Shown here one piece after another: positions 11,999 through 23,700 of a stretch of 64,000 nucleotides of DNA; position 1 is the first letter of the stretch, and the number at the start of each line of letters is the position of its first letter. The translations under genes were made by a program, and so were the position numbers. The notes under the pieces were generated by a model that searched no databases, had not been told where the DNA came from, and saw only the letters and a program-made list of their open reading frames with translations. The DNA is from Colias croceus (lineage: Eukaryota > Arthropoda > Insecta > Lepidoptera > Pieridae). The stretch is from contig NC_059548.1 in NCBI RefSeq assembly GCF_905220415.1, positions 8,186,501 to 8,250,500 of the forward strand. Reading direction: 5' to 3'.

Positions 11999-12260
11999 TC
12001 ATTGAAATAATATTACTACGTATGGAGAAGACACCACGAACAAAATCTGTGCGCCATTTTTTTGCTGTAAGTGTTAAAAATTATTATCTAGTTAGTTAGG
12101 TACTTACCGATGAAAGTTATTCCTTTGCACTTTTCCGTATTATTTGTATTCTTTGTTAAGCTTTGTATGGAACCCACACTCCCCAAGAAAAAGTGAAGTC
12201 AAGGACCTTGGAAATTATCATTTCCCCTCCGTCTCTTTCTAGTTAGGGTGAGTACAAAGA
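11999..12260. mobile_element. Fragment of the CATTGARATA transposon family
   Basis: The segment starts cattgaaataatattactac followed by gtatggagaagacaccac and cgccatttttttgc. It is the inverse of the right end of the complete copy at 16,821-17,134, and its ends are shared with the element at 15,290-16,550. I could not find an opposite terminus, so I treat it as a truncated or solo end. The right boundary is approximate. Confidence 0.55.
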
Positions 12261-12659
12261 TAAAAAAACAGGATATTAGGGAAAAAATTACGGATACATA
12301 AATTTTATTCGTTTTAAAATTTAATAATAGGGAATTTTGGAAAAGCCCCTCTTAGTACACCTTTAGGATACTCAAGATAAACAGGGTGTGCCAAATTTCA
12401 AATCTTTAGGTCCAGTAGTTTTAGGCTGTGCATTGTCTGTCAGAAGTTACGGAAGAGTTTTATATTTATTGATTGATTGATGGTTGGAGATTTACGGCGG
12501 AAATAAATAACTTAGTTGCATTAATTCTAATTCTAATATAGTTAGGTACTTAGAGTTTTTGCTAACAAAAATATATTCAAGTACAGTATTTAATATTGGA
12601 AAATTGTAATGTTCCTTTCCAGCGATTTTTCATGTTTGCGTCTTCCGCTATCTATTACA

Positions 12660-12945
12660 TAATATAATAAATCTGTAGAAGGGTCAATTCTGTACATTGA
12701 AAATATTTAAAAAAATAGCAGGGGGTGTTACTGGATCGATACCAAACCCAAATATGTGATTAAAAATTTTTTGTCTCTCTGTCTGTCCGTCCGTCTGTCT
12801 GTCTGTCTGTCTGTATGTGAAGGCATCACGTGAAAACTAACGGTTCGATTTCGATGAAACTTGGTATAATTATTCCTTATTATCCTGGGCATCAAAAATA
12901 GGATAATTTTTATCCCGGAAAAATACGTAGAAAAAAAAATCTTAA
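12660..12945 (-). repeat. Second copy of the (tctg)n retroelement, truncated
   Basis: It repeats the start of 9,811-10,298: ctgtagaagggtcaattctg, agcagggggtgttactggat, aaacccaaatatgtgatta, a (tctg)n run and gaaggcatcacgtgaaaact. Similarity stops near 12,945, where a different inverted-repeat element begins. Confidence 0.7.
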
Positions 12946-13672
12946 TAGGCATGACGACAGTATCCATAAATGATCGTATTAGTGTTTTTAAGGGAAAATG
13001 TATACTAAATAAATTCAATATAGTGACTTAAAAATCTTAAAAACACTAAGATTAATGAGATTATCAATAAAATAAAACATTGAAATTCTGCAGTTGGCCA
13101 TTTTGACTAAAACACGCGTGACGTCACGCTTAAGTAAACAACTCACGTCAGATGTATTTTGTTGTTATGAATATGTTGAGAATACGCATTTTTATTTATT
13201 TTCTATTATTTCACGTATGCTTTATCGACTCAAAACATAAATATAATTGCGAATTCACGAATACGTGGCTTCGGGGTTCTCCGCGCCAACTTTATACAAT
13301 CATTTCTTATTATTTTCTCGCTTGAAATAATTACTAACACATTTTTGAGCATTATTTTAACGTGGATGCACACTGCAATACTGCACACCACTTATAAACT
13401 TTGAAATTCGTTTCTATAACACATATTAAATAAATATTTTTTTAATTTTCTTCGCAATGCATACAAATAATTACGTATTTAGTAAAAAGTGACGTCACGC
13501 TTACGCCATGACACCTCCGAGCTGTTTTGGCACAGTTGATAAATATTTTTTGAAAAATGGCTTTTATCTTCGTTAAATTTAAGTATATTACCGAAATATA
13601 AGGTTTTCCTTGTATAGTTAACGTTTACACACATTATGGAAGAGGATTTCAAAATCTTTCGTCATGCCTAAT
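12946..13672. mobile_element. Non-autonomous element with TAGGCATGACGA ends and two CRE palindromes
   Basis: The left edge reads taggcatgacgaca and the right edge, inverted, taggcatgacgaaag, so the termini are inverse over about 12 bases. Inside are two copies of gtgacgtcacgctta (13,128 and 13,489), each containing TGACGTCA. It abuts or interrupts the truncated (tctg)n element to its left. No coding frame. Confidence 0.5.
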
Positions 13673-13777
13673 GAAGTAAGTAAAATATCAATGTGTTTTA
13701 ATAATATTTATTTATCATTACAATGCAAACAATTATACAATAATAATAAAAAGTAACGAAATCGGTTCACAGATTTT

Positions 13778-13992
13778 TGAAGTGAAACTTCTTTAACGGG
13801 GTTGGAAAAAAAATTAGTGTTACATTTTTTATTTACGCGTGACATTTTTCCGCTACGAGCCATCTTATTCTTATCCCTACCACGCGTGATTCGACGTATT
13901 TCTGTAAAGTTGCATATAGTAATTTTTTTTTTAATAAGGTCATAAAGAAGTTTCACTTCTTACGTGTGAACACTAGTACACGCACACATTTT
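13778..13992. repeat. Interspersed repeat with tgaagtgaaacttc ends, copy 2
   Basis: Full-length relative of 4,692-4,900. Here the ends are more clearly inverse: tgaagtgaaacttctttaac at the left and aagaagtttcacttcttacg near the right, followed by gtacacgcacaca. A 53-bp hairpin with the same tips lies at 43,718-43,770. The open frame across it is not a gene. Confidence 0.65.
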
Positions 13993-14294
13993 TATTTATT
14001 ATTCCTACCCTTTAGTATTTAAATAGTTTTAAGAGTACATACTTCAAATATTAGATCGTGGTCAAGCGCTTCTCTAATCTCTATCATACAATAAAAAAAT
14101 ATATATTCAGGGTGCAATCTATAAGTGTGCACAGGCGATAATTCCGTAACTATTGCTGTTATCAAAAAACTTAAAACTGATATCGATAGTACTTTACCTA
14201 ATGAGTAAAATAACAATAATAACTTTTTACAAATATAACGAGAAATATCTAAAATTTAACTTTGAACCCACCCACGACCCATACATTTTTTTTG

Positions 14295-14400
14295 TTGTAA
14301 CGTATATACACTCCCACTGCTGGGACATTGCCTCCTATGAGGTTACAGGCCACATCCACCACCCTGGCCAAGTGCGAGTTTAAAAATATGAAGGTTGCAT
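14295..14400. repeat. Degenerate lepidopteran repeat fragment
   Basis: The stretch cactgctgggacattgcctc, gaggttacaggccacatcca and ccaccctggccaagtgcgag resembles, in decayed form, a repeat I know from many moth genomes. About 14,000-14,290 and 14,400-14,730 hold only AT-rich sequence in which I recognise nothing. Confidence 0.4.
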
Positions 14401-15289
14401 ATCTTCGCTTTTTCAAAACAGGATATTTTTAATTCTACTAATATATGTATGTATTTAGATATTTAGCCATGTATTACGTTCCGCTATATTGGACGAAAAC
14501 CTGTAAAGAGAGAAGATTATGAAATAAATTATTTTATTAATGATTTTTGTCATACAGACTCAGACTATTATGCTGACACCATACTGACACTTGCTAAGGT
14601 AAAATTTATAATGACGCTGGCTACCCTATGGGGAAAACAGGGGTTACCTACTTGCGGTCATTCTATCAGTTTTTTGTTGATTCCTATGAGTTTAGATATT
14701 AGGTACTTGCTCTGTGTTTTGGGTTCCAGTAAGTTATGTCTTTATTTCCGTGCTTCATAAATCATATCTATTATTGATAAAAAATGTTAATTTTACATGA
14801 TAACATTGTTAACAGATAAACAGTACCTATAATATTTTTTATATTATCATTTGGAGGTGATCATGCTAATGATGCATGGACTAGTATATTTGCATCATAC
14901 CTACTGTTAATCATATCACTAATCTCTCGTCTTAAAATAAATATAGTAGACATGGCTGGAATTTTTGGGTTTAATATTATAAAATTTTAGAAGTTGCAGC
15001 TTACTATGAGAATCTAAGCATAGTTACTTAATTAATGATAAAATATGTTAATATCTGGAATGTCTGTAGTTCTGCTAACTGCTTTTTTATATTGATAATG
15101 TATTAGGTACATTAATTTCATGCGTATTGCGTAATCAATAAACAGAAAAATATATACAGGTGCTGTCTGTTAGAGATTTGTAAGGGCATTATTTTAGTAG
15201 TTACTTAACTAACAACATTTAAAATTAAGTAATAATATTTTACCAGTTAAAATAACGCAATAATTTGATTTATTATTGATAAGCTGCTA

Positions 15290-16550
15290 AATATTACTAC
15301 GTATATGTAGAGAAGACACCACGAACAAAATCTGAGCTGCAAGCGCGGCGGCCGCGGCGAGGGGCGGCTAGTGCTCCCTAGAGTATATTTGTTCTGTGGG
15401 CTAGTGAGTAGTGAGTCATAGATTAAGCGATGTCATCCACTCGATCGGCTATAGAGGCGACAAAAAATTAACGTCATCTATAAATATTAGGGTTAAGTTT
15501 TGTAAGTGTTGTGCCGTATTGTTTTATTTATTTTTTATTTTACATTGTAATGCTTTTATTCTAAGTAGGTTTTAAATTCAATATCTAATTTTAGTATTTT
15601 ATTATTATTTTGGAAATTTTATTGTGAATTGTAATATAATATGTATGTATTGTAATATTTTAATTGTAATCTTTTGTTTTAAACGTGATCTTTTACTATT
15701 GTATTTTAAATTATTAATGGATATTTTAATTTGTATTGTCAATTTGTACTTCATATATTTTGTAATTGTAATTTTAATTTAGGCCTACTGTATAAATAAA
15801 ATATAATAGTGTGGTATTAATTTTATTTGATTAAAGAAAAACAAACATCTCTGGACAGAATTCCAGAGGAAAGCAAACAACACCCTGAGATGGCGGGTGC
15901 TTTTTTTTTTTAATATGAAACTGTTTTAATTAAATCAGACACAATTAAGCGTAGAAAGAGGATAGTTTGTCTCTCTACGAGTTACAGCCCCCTATATTAC
16001 TTTACTCTTTGAGTTACAGTCACGGACGACGCAAAAAAGGAACAAGGAAGTTAACCACAGATTATAGCAATAAAATAAATGACATTGACAATGCATCACA
16101 GATCTAGTACAATGCACAATGTACCTAAATGTAAGAAGGCTGCAATTTCAAATTTTAACAGGTACCTACAATATAGACATCTGTTGATATCAAGGTTGAT
16201 ATCAATGACTATGGAATGTGATTCCTTATTCATTGGTTGATATCTGTTGATATTCAATGCCATTTCTTAAATTTTTAGTCTATGACAAATGACGCAAAAT
16301 GTTGCCCGCCATAAATTTTCCTCCAACCAAGTTTTAAAAATGATTATCTAGTTAATTACCGATGAAAAGTTATTTCTTTGCATTTTCTTTGCTATAAACA
16401 AACAAGACATGAACGCGACCATCGCGCTAAAGCGATAAAAAGAGATAAAGCGATTGAGTGCAGTGTGGCCGGTTGACCTCTCTTGAGACTTGAGCGGAAC
16501 ATAAGTGACGTAGGTGGTGTCTTCTCCATACGTAGTAATTAATAGCACAG
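15290..16550. mobile_element. 1.25-kb DNA element with TTACTACGTAT...GACACCAC termini
   Basis: Left end attactacgtatatgtagag followed by aagacaccac; right end, inverted, ttactacgtatggagaagac followed by accacc. The interior includes a short GC-rich patch (ctgcaagcgcggcggccgcg at 15,329) and AT-rich sequence. I found no transposase frame. It interrupts copy B of the segmental duplication between sequences that are adjacent in copy A. The ends relate it to 11,999 and 16,821. Confidence 0.6.
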
Positions 16551-16820
16551 ACTAATAATAATATAATATTATGTACAAGTAATAGTATCGCAATGTTAAT
16601 AAATTGATTTTAATAGGGAAGAATATTTTACTTCTTAATTCTTAATTCTTATATATGGACAATTACTTCACAAAATAACTCATTTAGTACTGTGTTAGTA
16701 GTTCATCACAAAACAGCAGTAATCAATAGGCTGGTTATCAAAAAGCCAACATTCATTCCGTCCAGTTTGAACCAGAATGAGGCTGATAAATTTCTATAGT
16801 ACCTACTTTATTGTTAATAA

Positions 16821-17134
16821 CATTGAGATATACACATGGAGACGACACCGCCTACATCACTTTTGTTCCGCTCAACATACGCCATATGGCGTAACTGCAC
16901 GCTCATTTTTTATTTATTTTAAAGTGAAACGCATCAAATATGCCTTCGTGTGTGTTATGATATTGCACAAATAATACAAATAATACGGAAAAGTGCAAAG
17001 GAATAACTTTCATCGGTAAGTAGGTACCTAACTAGATAATAATTTTTAAAACTTAGTTAGAGCAAAAAAATGGCGCACAGATTTTTTTCGTGGTGTCTCC
17101 TCCATACGTATTACGTAGTAATATTATCTCAATG
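16821..17134. mobile_element. 314-bp element with CATTGAGATA termini and 8-bp target-site duplication
   Basis: The element runs from cattgagata to tatctcaatg, perfect 10-base inverted ends, flanked by the direct 8-mer gttaataa (16,813-16,820 and 17,135-17,142). Eight-base duplications are typical of hAT and P elements. Copy A of the segmental duplication has the uninterrupted site, which supports the boundaries. Confidence 0.8.
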
Positions 17135-17717
17135 GTTAATAAAGATAATTTGTAGGTAGGTACTTACGCTAATATATTATCTAATAATTGTATATTTTTA
17201 TAAACGTATAATAATTGTAATAATTGTTTTTTTTATGGGTAATTCCAAGAATTATTAAAAGTGAAATATAAATTTTCTGATTACGAGATAGACATTATAT
17301 AAATGTACCTATAATTTTGGCGCAATACAATTATTACTCCTGTTATTCCAGATTCCAGAACGTAGTCACGAATGACGCGGGAAATATTTGAATTTTATAA
17401 GTAATAATGAAATGGAATTTAGACTATATTAGAATTTAAAAAGTTTAATCGAACTTCTCGTACCTATTCAGGTGATTTCAAGAAACAATTTTATAAGTTG
17501 TTAGAAATTGGACAATGAATGTTGTGAAAAGAGGCACCCTCATTACTAGCTTTAAGCGCAAAGGAAAAAATGATTTCGTTTATAGAGACGATACAATGGG
17601 TAAGATATGAAAATAAGAATCAAGTCAAACTTATATCAAACTACTTACGTATAACCTCACCTTGAAATTTGTATATTTTTGCAAGGCATTCGCGGGGCTA
17701 TAACAAAATTACCCATT

Positions 17718-20700
17718 ATGTCTGCTTCGTTACAAACATCAAGATCTTGTGCAAAAACTCCTAGATATCAATTTAATAAAAACAATGAAATGGAAAGAAA
17801 ACGAAAATTATTCATGGGACCTCCCGCAGCACTACCTCCAACGGTGAAAAGAAAGTAAGTATTAACTACCTAATAAGTAACAAAATGTTATTCATTGCAT
17901 AATATGATCATCACTACAATATCACTATCACGACATTGTATAAAACAAAGTCGCTTTTTCTGTCCCTTTGTCCCTTTGTATGCTTAAATCTTCAAAACTA
18001 CGGAAACAGATTTTGATGCGGTTTGTTTTAATAAGTAGATAGAGTGATTCAAGAGGAAGGTTTTAGTATATTAACTTATTAGGTTTTAGATAAAGCGGGC
18101 GAAAAGCTAGTCATTTATAATATAATCATTAAAGTTCTATAGATGTAGGTACTATTATTTAATTTATATTAACGAACACAGATTAATAACATCAAGTTCT
18201 AAATTGGATTCGTCGTCAAGTTCTCGTATACCGCCTCGCGTTTTAGCAAGCGACTCTGCAGTTTTGGATTCATCTTTTTGCACGCCAAAGAACCGACCAG
18301 CAGCTATACGATATATTAGTAGTAGTAGCAGGGGTATGAAGCTTATATTCTAAGCTTATATTATTCTTATTGATTACTTATACTTTGAACAACATTAATA
18401 TAATAACATAACGAGATAACTTTCAGGACCACACAGCGGAAATCGATCAGCACGATCGACAAACACAAGCTTTGTCGAAGCTAGTGTAATTTTAGGTAAC
18501 TACTTAAATACTTACCTTTTACTATATAATATTAAAGACAATGTTATCAATACACTTAATAAATCATGAAACATTGTCGCAAAGATATCATTAATTAATC
18601 TTTGTTTACGTATGCTTCTCACTTAACAATTAATAAACAGTAGGTACATACATTCTTTTCAAAACAAAAACACTTAGCATATAAATAGTGATATTTTAAC
18701 AAATTCCTACCTATAAATTTATAAAGAATAGAAGAAATTCGATCACGAGGCGGGACTTTTTTCTATTCTTTATAAATTTATTATATTTATAAAGCATTTG
18801 AATGCCATAAAACCTAAAATATAAATTCAAATTCCTACCTTCAGCTATTTCAGAAGGTCGCGGTATGGCCCGCGGAGAAATAGGAATGGCTGCGATAGAT
18901 CTCCGACATCCCAATTTAATTCTATGCCAATTTAGCGATACCTTGTTATACACTCACACTATGACGAAGATAAACTTTTTCAACCCTGTTGAGGTATATT
19001 TCAGAAAAATATAATCTTTAAATCATTGATAACCTTCCCTAAAGGTACAATCGTTTTGTAAGTCATAAAAATTAAATAGGTAGTATCTGTGACTTAATAA
19101 TAATCTTTATATCTATTTTTACATAATCTTTATATTATTGATTAAAACTTTTCTGTTTTCTGTTGTTAAAAACAAAATAACTGTTTTCTCAATAGGTAGG
19201 CAGTGCTTATTTAAACTTAGGTTTTATTTTAGATACAAATAAAAACAACTAGGTAACTAAGTACGTTAGGGGCTGTCCATTAATCACGTGAGGCTCGAAA
19301 GGGGGGGAGGGGTCCATGAAAACATCACGAAATATCACAAGGGGAGGGGGGGTAAAGTAATATATCACGTGTACATATTTATTTTTCAACAAGCGCGCGA
19401 TACTCAACCGAAAAGCGGCGTTACATGTATTTATTTTTAGTCAAACGCGTACAACTTTTTCGCATATCTTTCATTATTTTTATGTCATTCAAAAACAAAC
19501 TGCAATCTTTCTGTCTACCTCTGAACGTTTATTATAGTAGTCTTTAATTTACTATAATAAAATTAGATGATACTTATACCAGTATTTTTTTATAAATAAA
19601 AAATTGATTCTTTGCAGGTAGGAAAAATACACGTGATATAGGGGGGAGGGGGGAGGGGTAGTCTGAAACCTCACCACGTATCACCAAGGGGGAGGGGGGA
19701 TCAAAAAATACCAAAAAATACATCACGTGATTAATGGATGGCCCCTTAGTATATATCTGTCAACTGTGTTAAAAACAACCGACTTTGCAACAACCAAGCA
19801 CTAAGCACCTGTTTAATTAATATTATCAAGCATATTTTATTTTTACTTTTCCGTTTTTGAATTTGGTTGTTTTTAACGTAGTTTTTTTTAATAATACTTT
19901 CTATTAGGTATATTTTTCAACACGAATCAAACGAGCCCAAACTCGATAAAGTTGAGTCCTAAGGTTGAGTCAATATACCTATTACTGAGTTTGTGACTGA
20001 GTTCCTATGGCCACTTTCTGATTCCATTATCAAATTAGCTCTATACCATGATAATGTTCCATCGCTATATATACGTATTGAGCTGGAGTTGTGTTTAATA
20101 CGCAATTTCAGCTTAATCGGTTACCGGGTAGTGAATCAAAGTTATTTGCAATTTTGCTTAGTCATCGAGATCAGACAAAAATTTAAATTATTAAGTAGAC
20201 GAGAGTGTCGTAGAGAAGTTATTAAATATTTTGTGTCACCCCCTTGCAGTCTACCTACTCTTGTTTACTTGTCTTGTAACATCTATGTAATAAAATATAT
20301 ATGTAGGTAAACCGCCTTTTTACCGGCTGATACGCAAAAGAAGTAGCAGGCTATGCTAGTCAAGTGGCATTTATCATTTCATTTGTAAATGTAGACACGT
20401 GCAACAGTGCACAGGATATTGGATAAGATTATTCTGATTAAATAGATACCTAATGTTTGGCATATCCTTAAAAATGCATGCGATAATTTTAGATAATTGT
20501 GCCGCATACATTCTGTGAAGGAATACAACCCAGCCAATTGTACCAATTGATCAAAGATCAATATCCTCTGATCAATTTAACAGCTGTACAAAGGCGACAT
20601 TTCAATGATGCGACTGGAAGACAGCAAATACAATCACTTTGTGCACCACAATATAGCGCCGTCTACCTCCAAGTATTGCATAAGTATATCGTCATATTCA

Positions 20701-23700
20701 TCGTCAATATACTAGTTACTTAAGTATAGATTATTCTCAATAATTATTGAATATAACTCTTCGTGATATTTAATTTTTGTGATTTTAATTCATTCATATA
20801 CTATTATCATATACCTTTATCGCCTATGATTTTTTATCACCTTTATCAAATATTTCATTTATTGCGGTATATAATTCGTTCCTAGCAAACTGGCATAATA
20901 ATCCTATTTTGATGACAATTTTTTAAAGCTGAGCCATGAGGAGGTGACAAAGGAAAATTAAATATTGCACAAATCATGATTATGAAAATGATCTATTAAT
21001 AATTAAGACAAAATAATTATATCAATAATTATTCATATAATCAATAATAATTATTGATATAAGTAATTATTTTGTCTTTAATAATAATGATCACGTTTCA
21101 GATTTTACGCACTCACAGCTGCTGCAGCGGTGCTCAAATATGTTGAATACATACAGTGTATAGTTTTTGCTAGAGAATCTATAAAAATCGAATATCATTC
21201 ATCTGAAAATACAATGATTATAGGTACCTACCTAACATCGATTTAACTTTTTTTTCCTCAGTTCTAACTTTAATGCACCCAATAAAAATGTCGTTTCTAT
21301 AGATGTAGGTACGGCAACACAGTTGGAGCTTGTTCAGCCTTTAGTACCATCAGCGGGGCCTACTTGTTGCTTACTTGGTGTTCTTGGTCCAACTTATACT
21401 GTAGGTGGTATCCGGGCATTGAGAGCTGCGATACTCCAACCATCTTGTAAAAAGGAATTTATAGAAGCTCGATTGGACGCAGTGCAAGAACTTATTGAAA
21501 ACGATTCTGGAATTATGTCTGGGTTACAAGTATCAATACTTTTTTTACAAAATAGGTTTTTTTTGTATGGGAAACCTTGGTTTTCTGTTAAATCCTGCCT
21601 TTCTAAAAGCTTCTATTTTTCTTAATCTAGGACACTATAAAGAAATTGTCTGAAATAGACAAAATTCTCTTACTCTGCATAGAGACAAACCAACAAATGG
21701 ATAAACATGGAGAAGCGCAACTGAATCAAACGCTTCTCTTGAAAACTACAATGGATATGGTCCCAAATTTGGTAGACGCTTTGAAACCAGCTGAGAGTGG
21801 TCGACTTAGGAAAATTAAGATGGTACCATTGCCTATCCTTTTTCGCGTTTCAGATTGCCTTTCGCATATATTTTAGTTCCTTGTTTTGAATTAAATCTTA
21901 TGTCATTAGGATTTTGAGAACCCACATTACAATGAAATAGCAGAACGTATACGGGGTGTTTTATTGGATGATGCTCATCTAGAGAAAGGTGCTATGGGAA
22001 GTCTTCAGAGATGCTTCGCTGTGAAACCAGAAATAAATGGCCTTCTGGATGTGGCTAGAAGAACGTATTCTGAACTCATTGAAGATATCCAAAAGATCGT
22101 TGAACAACTTAGTGAGACTTATGATTTACCAATTCGATTGAATCAAAATGTTATGAAAGGCTTTCATATTGTTTTACCTGTTGCTCCTAAAAACCGGCGA
22201 GACTTCAATGTTAATGATTTACCGGCAATATTTATACAGGTCGATATATTGATCTACTTGCGAAATAATAAATTATTATTTTATGGTCAATTTTATGAAT
22301 TATTATTTGGTAGGTACATTTTAATGGGTCGTCTGTGACAATGACAACAGAAGAGTTAGTAGTTCTTGATCATCAAGCAAAAGAAGCTCTGAATGAAATT
22401 CAGAAAATGAGTAATATGTATGAAATTGTATTTTATTAGTGTATCTCCTGATATTAATTATTACCGACCTTATCATATTTTCATTGTACCTTTTTAGTGT
22501 CATTTCTGCTCTACTGAAGGACTTGAGACCTTTTATGCCAAGTCTTTACAAGCTTTGTGAAAATGTCGCAGAGTTGGATATTTTGATAGCTTTAGCGCAA
22601 GTAATAATATTTGATTGTCCATTCTACATGAACTCATTTTTGAACTTTCTATTTAAAAAAAATTGTTTTTTTCAGATAAGTACAGTTGGCTCGTATATTC
22701 GTCCAGACTTTAATGACTATATGGATATTAGAAATTCTGTGCATCCTCTTTTAGACTACAATAGTCAAGTTATGCCTATTCCTAATGATGTGGTAACAGT
22801 TTTTATTTCAAATTAAATATCTGTAGAAATATTTAATTTTATTGATTTTATATAGATATTGGTTGAAATGTTTCAGTTTGCCAGTCCTGAATATAATTTT
22901 ACAATAATTACGGGACCAAATATGGGAGGAAAGAGTATTTACATCAAGCAAATAGCTATCATGCAAGTTATGGCTCAGGTAAGGTTACTATTTGATCATT
23001 ATTTCAATAGTACTTTTATAGTTTACTAGCATACCGCCCGCGGCTTCGCCCGCTTTGGCTAAAACCTAATAAATTATATACTTAAACCTTCCTAATGAAT
23101 CACTCTATCTATTAAAAAAAAACCGCATACAAAGGGACATAGGGACAAAGAAAGCCCCCCGTGGCTTCACTCCTGTTGGTCGTAGCGCGGCGTGATGATG
23201 TATAGCCTATAGCCTTCCTCGATAAATGAGCTATCTAACACCGAGATTAGCGCGTTCAAACAAACAAACAAACAAACTCTTCAGCTTTATAATATTAGTA
23301 TAGATAAGCTTTAATAAATTAACTTTTTTCCTTTCAGTTAGGTTGTTTCATTCCAGCCTCAAATGCTGTTCTGCGTCTTTGCGACCGTATTTTTTCCAGG
23401 ATAGGTTTTAATGATAGCGTCGAGTTAAACGCTTCTACATACGTAATTGAGGTCTAATAATTCTTAATTTTTTTGTAATAGAACTGTTTCCTAAAAATTT
23501 ATGAAGATTATTTATTTTATCGTCATTTTCTTTGTAGATGAAAGAAATCCAACACATATTGAAAGGGCTGACTCGATGTAGCTTGGTTATAATAGATGAG
23601 TTATGTAGGTAAGACCATCATAACTCATTAATTTCGCCTTATTGGAAAATTAAAAAAAAAAACGAAAATAATCTGCGAAACCATAAGGTAAAAGAAAATG

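Larger units (their letters stand above)
14735..17390. repeat. Segmental duplication, copy B
   Basis: Colinear counterpart of 8,880-11,945, about 5.9 kb downstream and in the same orientation. Two insertions are specific to this copy: about 15,290-16,550 and 16,821-17,134. The divergence outside the insertions is clearly visible by eye (many substitutions and small indels), so the duplication is not recent. Confidence 0.85.

Noticed and set aside
12728..13018. Minus-strand frame of 96 codons
   Set aside because: It spans the (tctg)n repeat, which generates a D-R-Q-T-D-type run, and the junction of two transposons.
19993..20310. Frame of 105 codons in MSH4 intron 4
   Set aside because: It matches in part the repeat-derived frame at 10,525-10,758, and has no family features.
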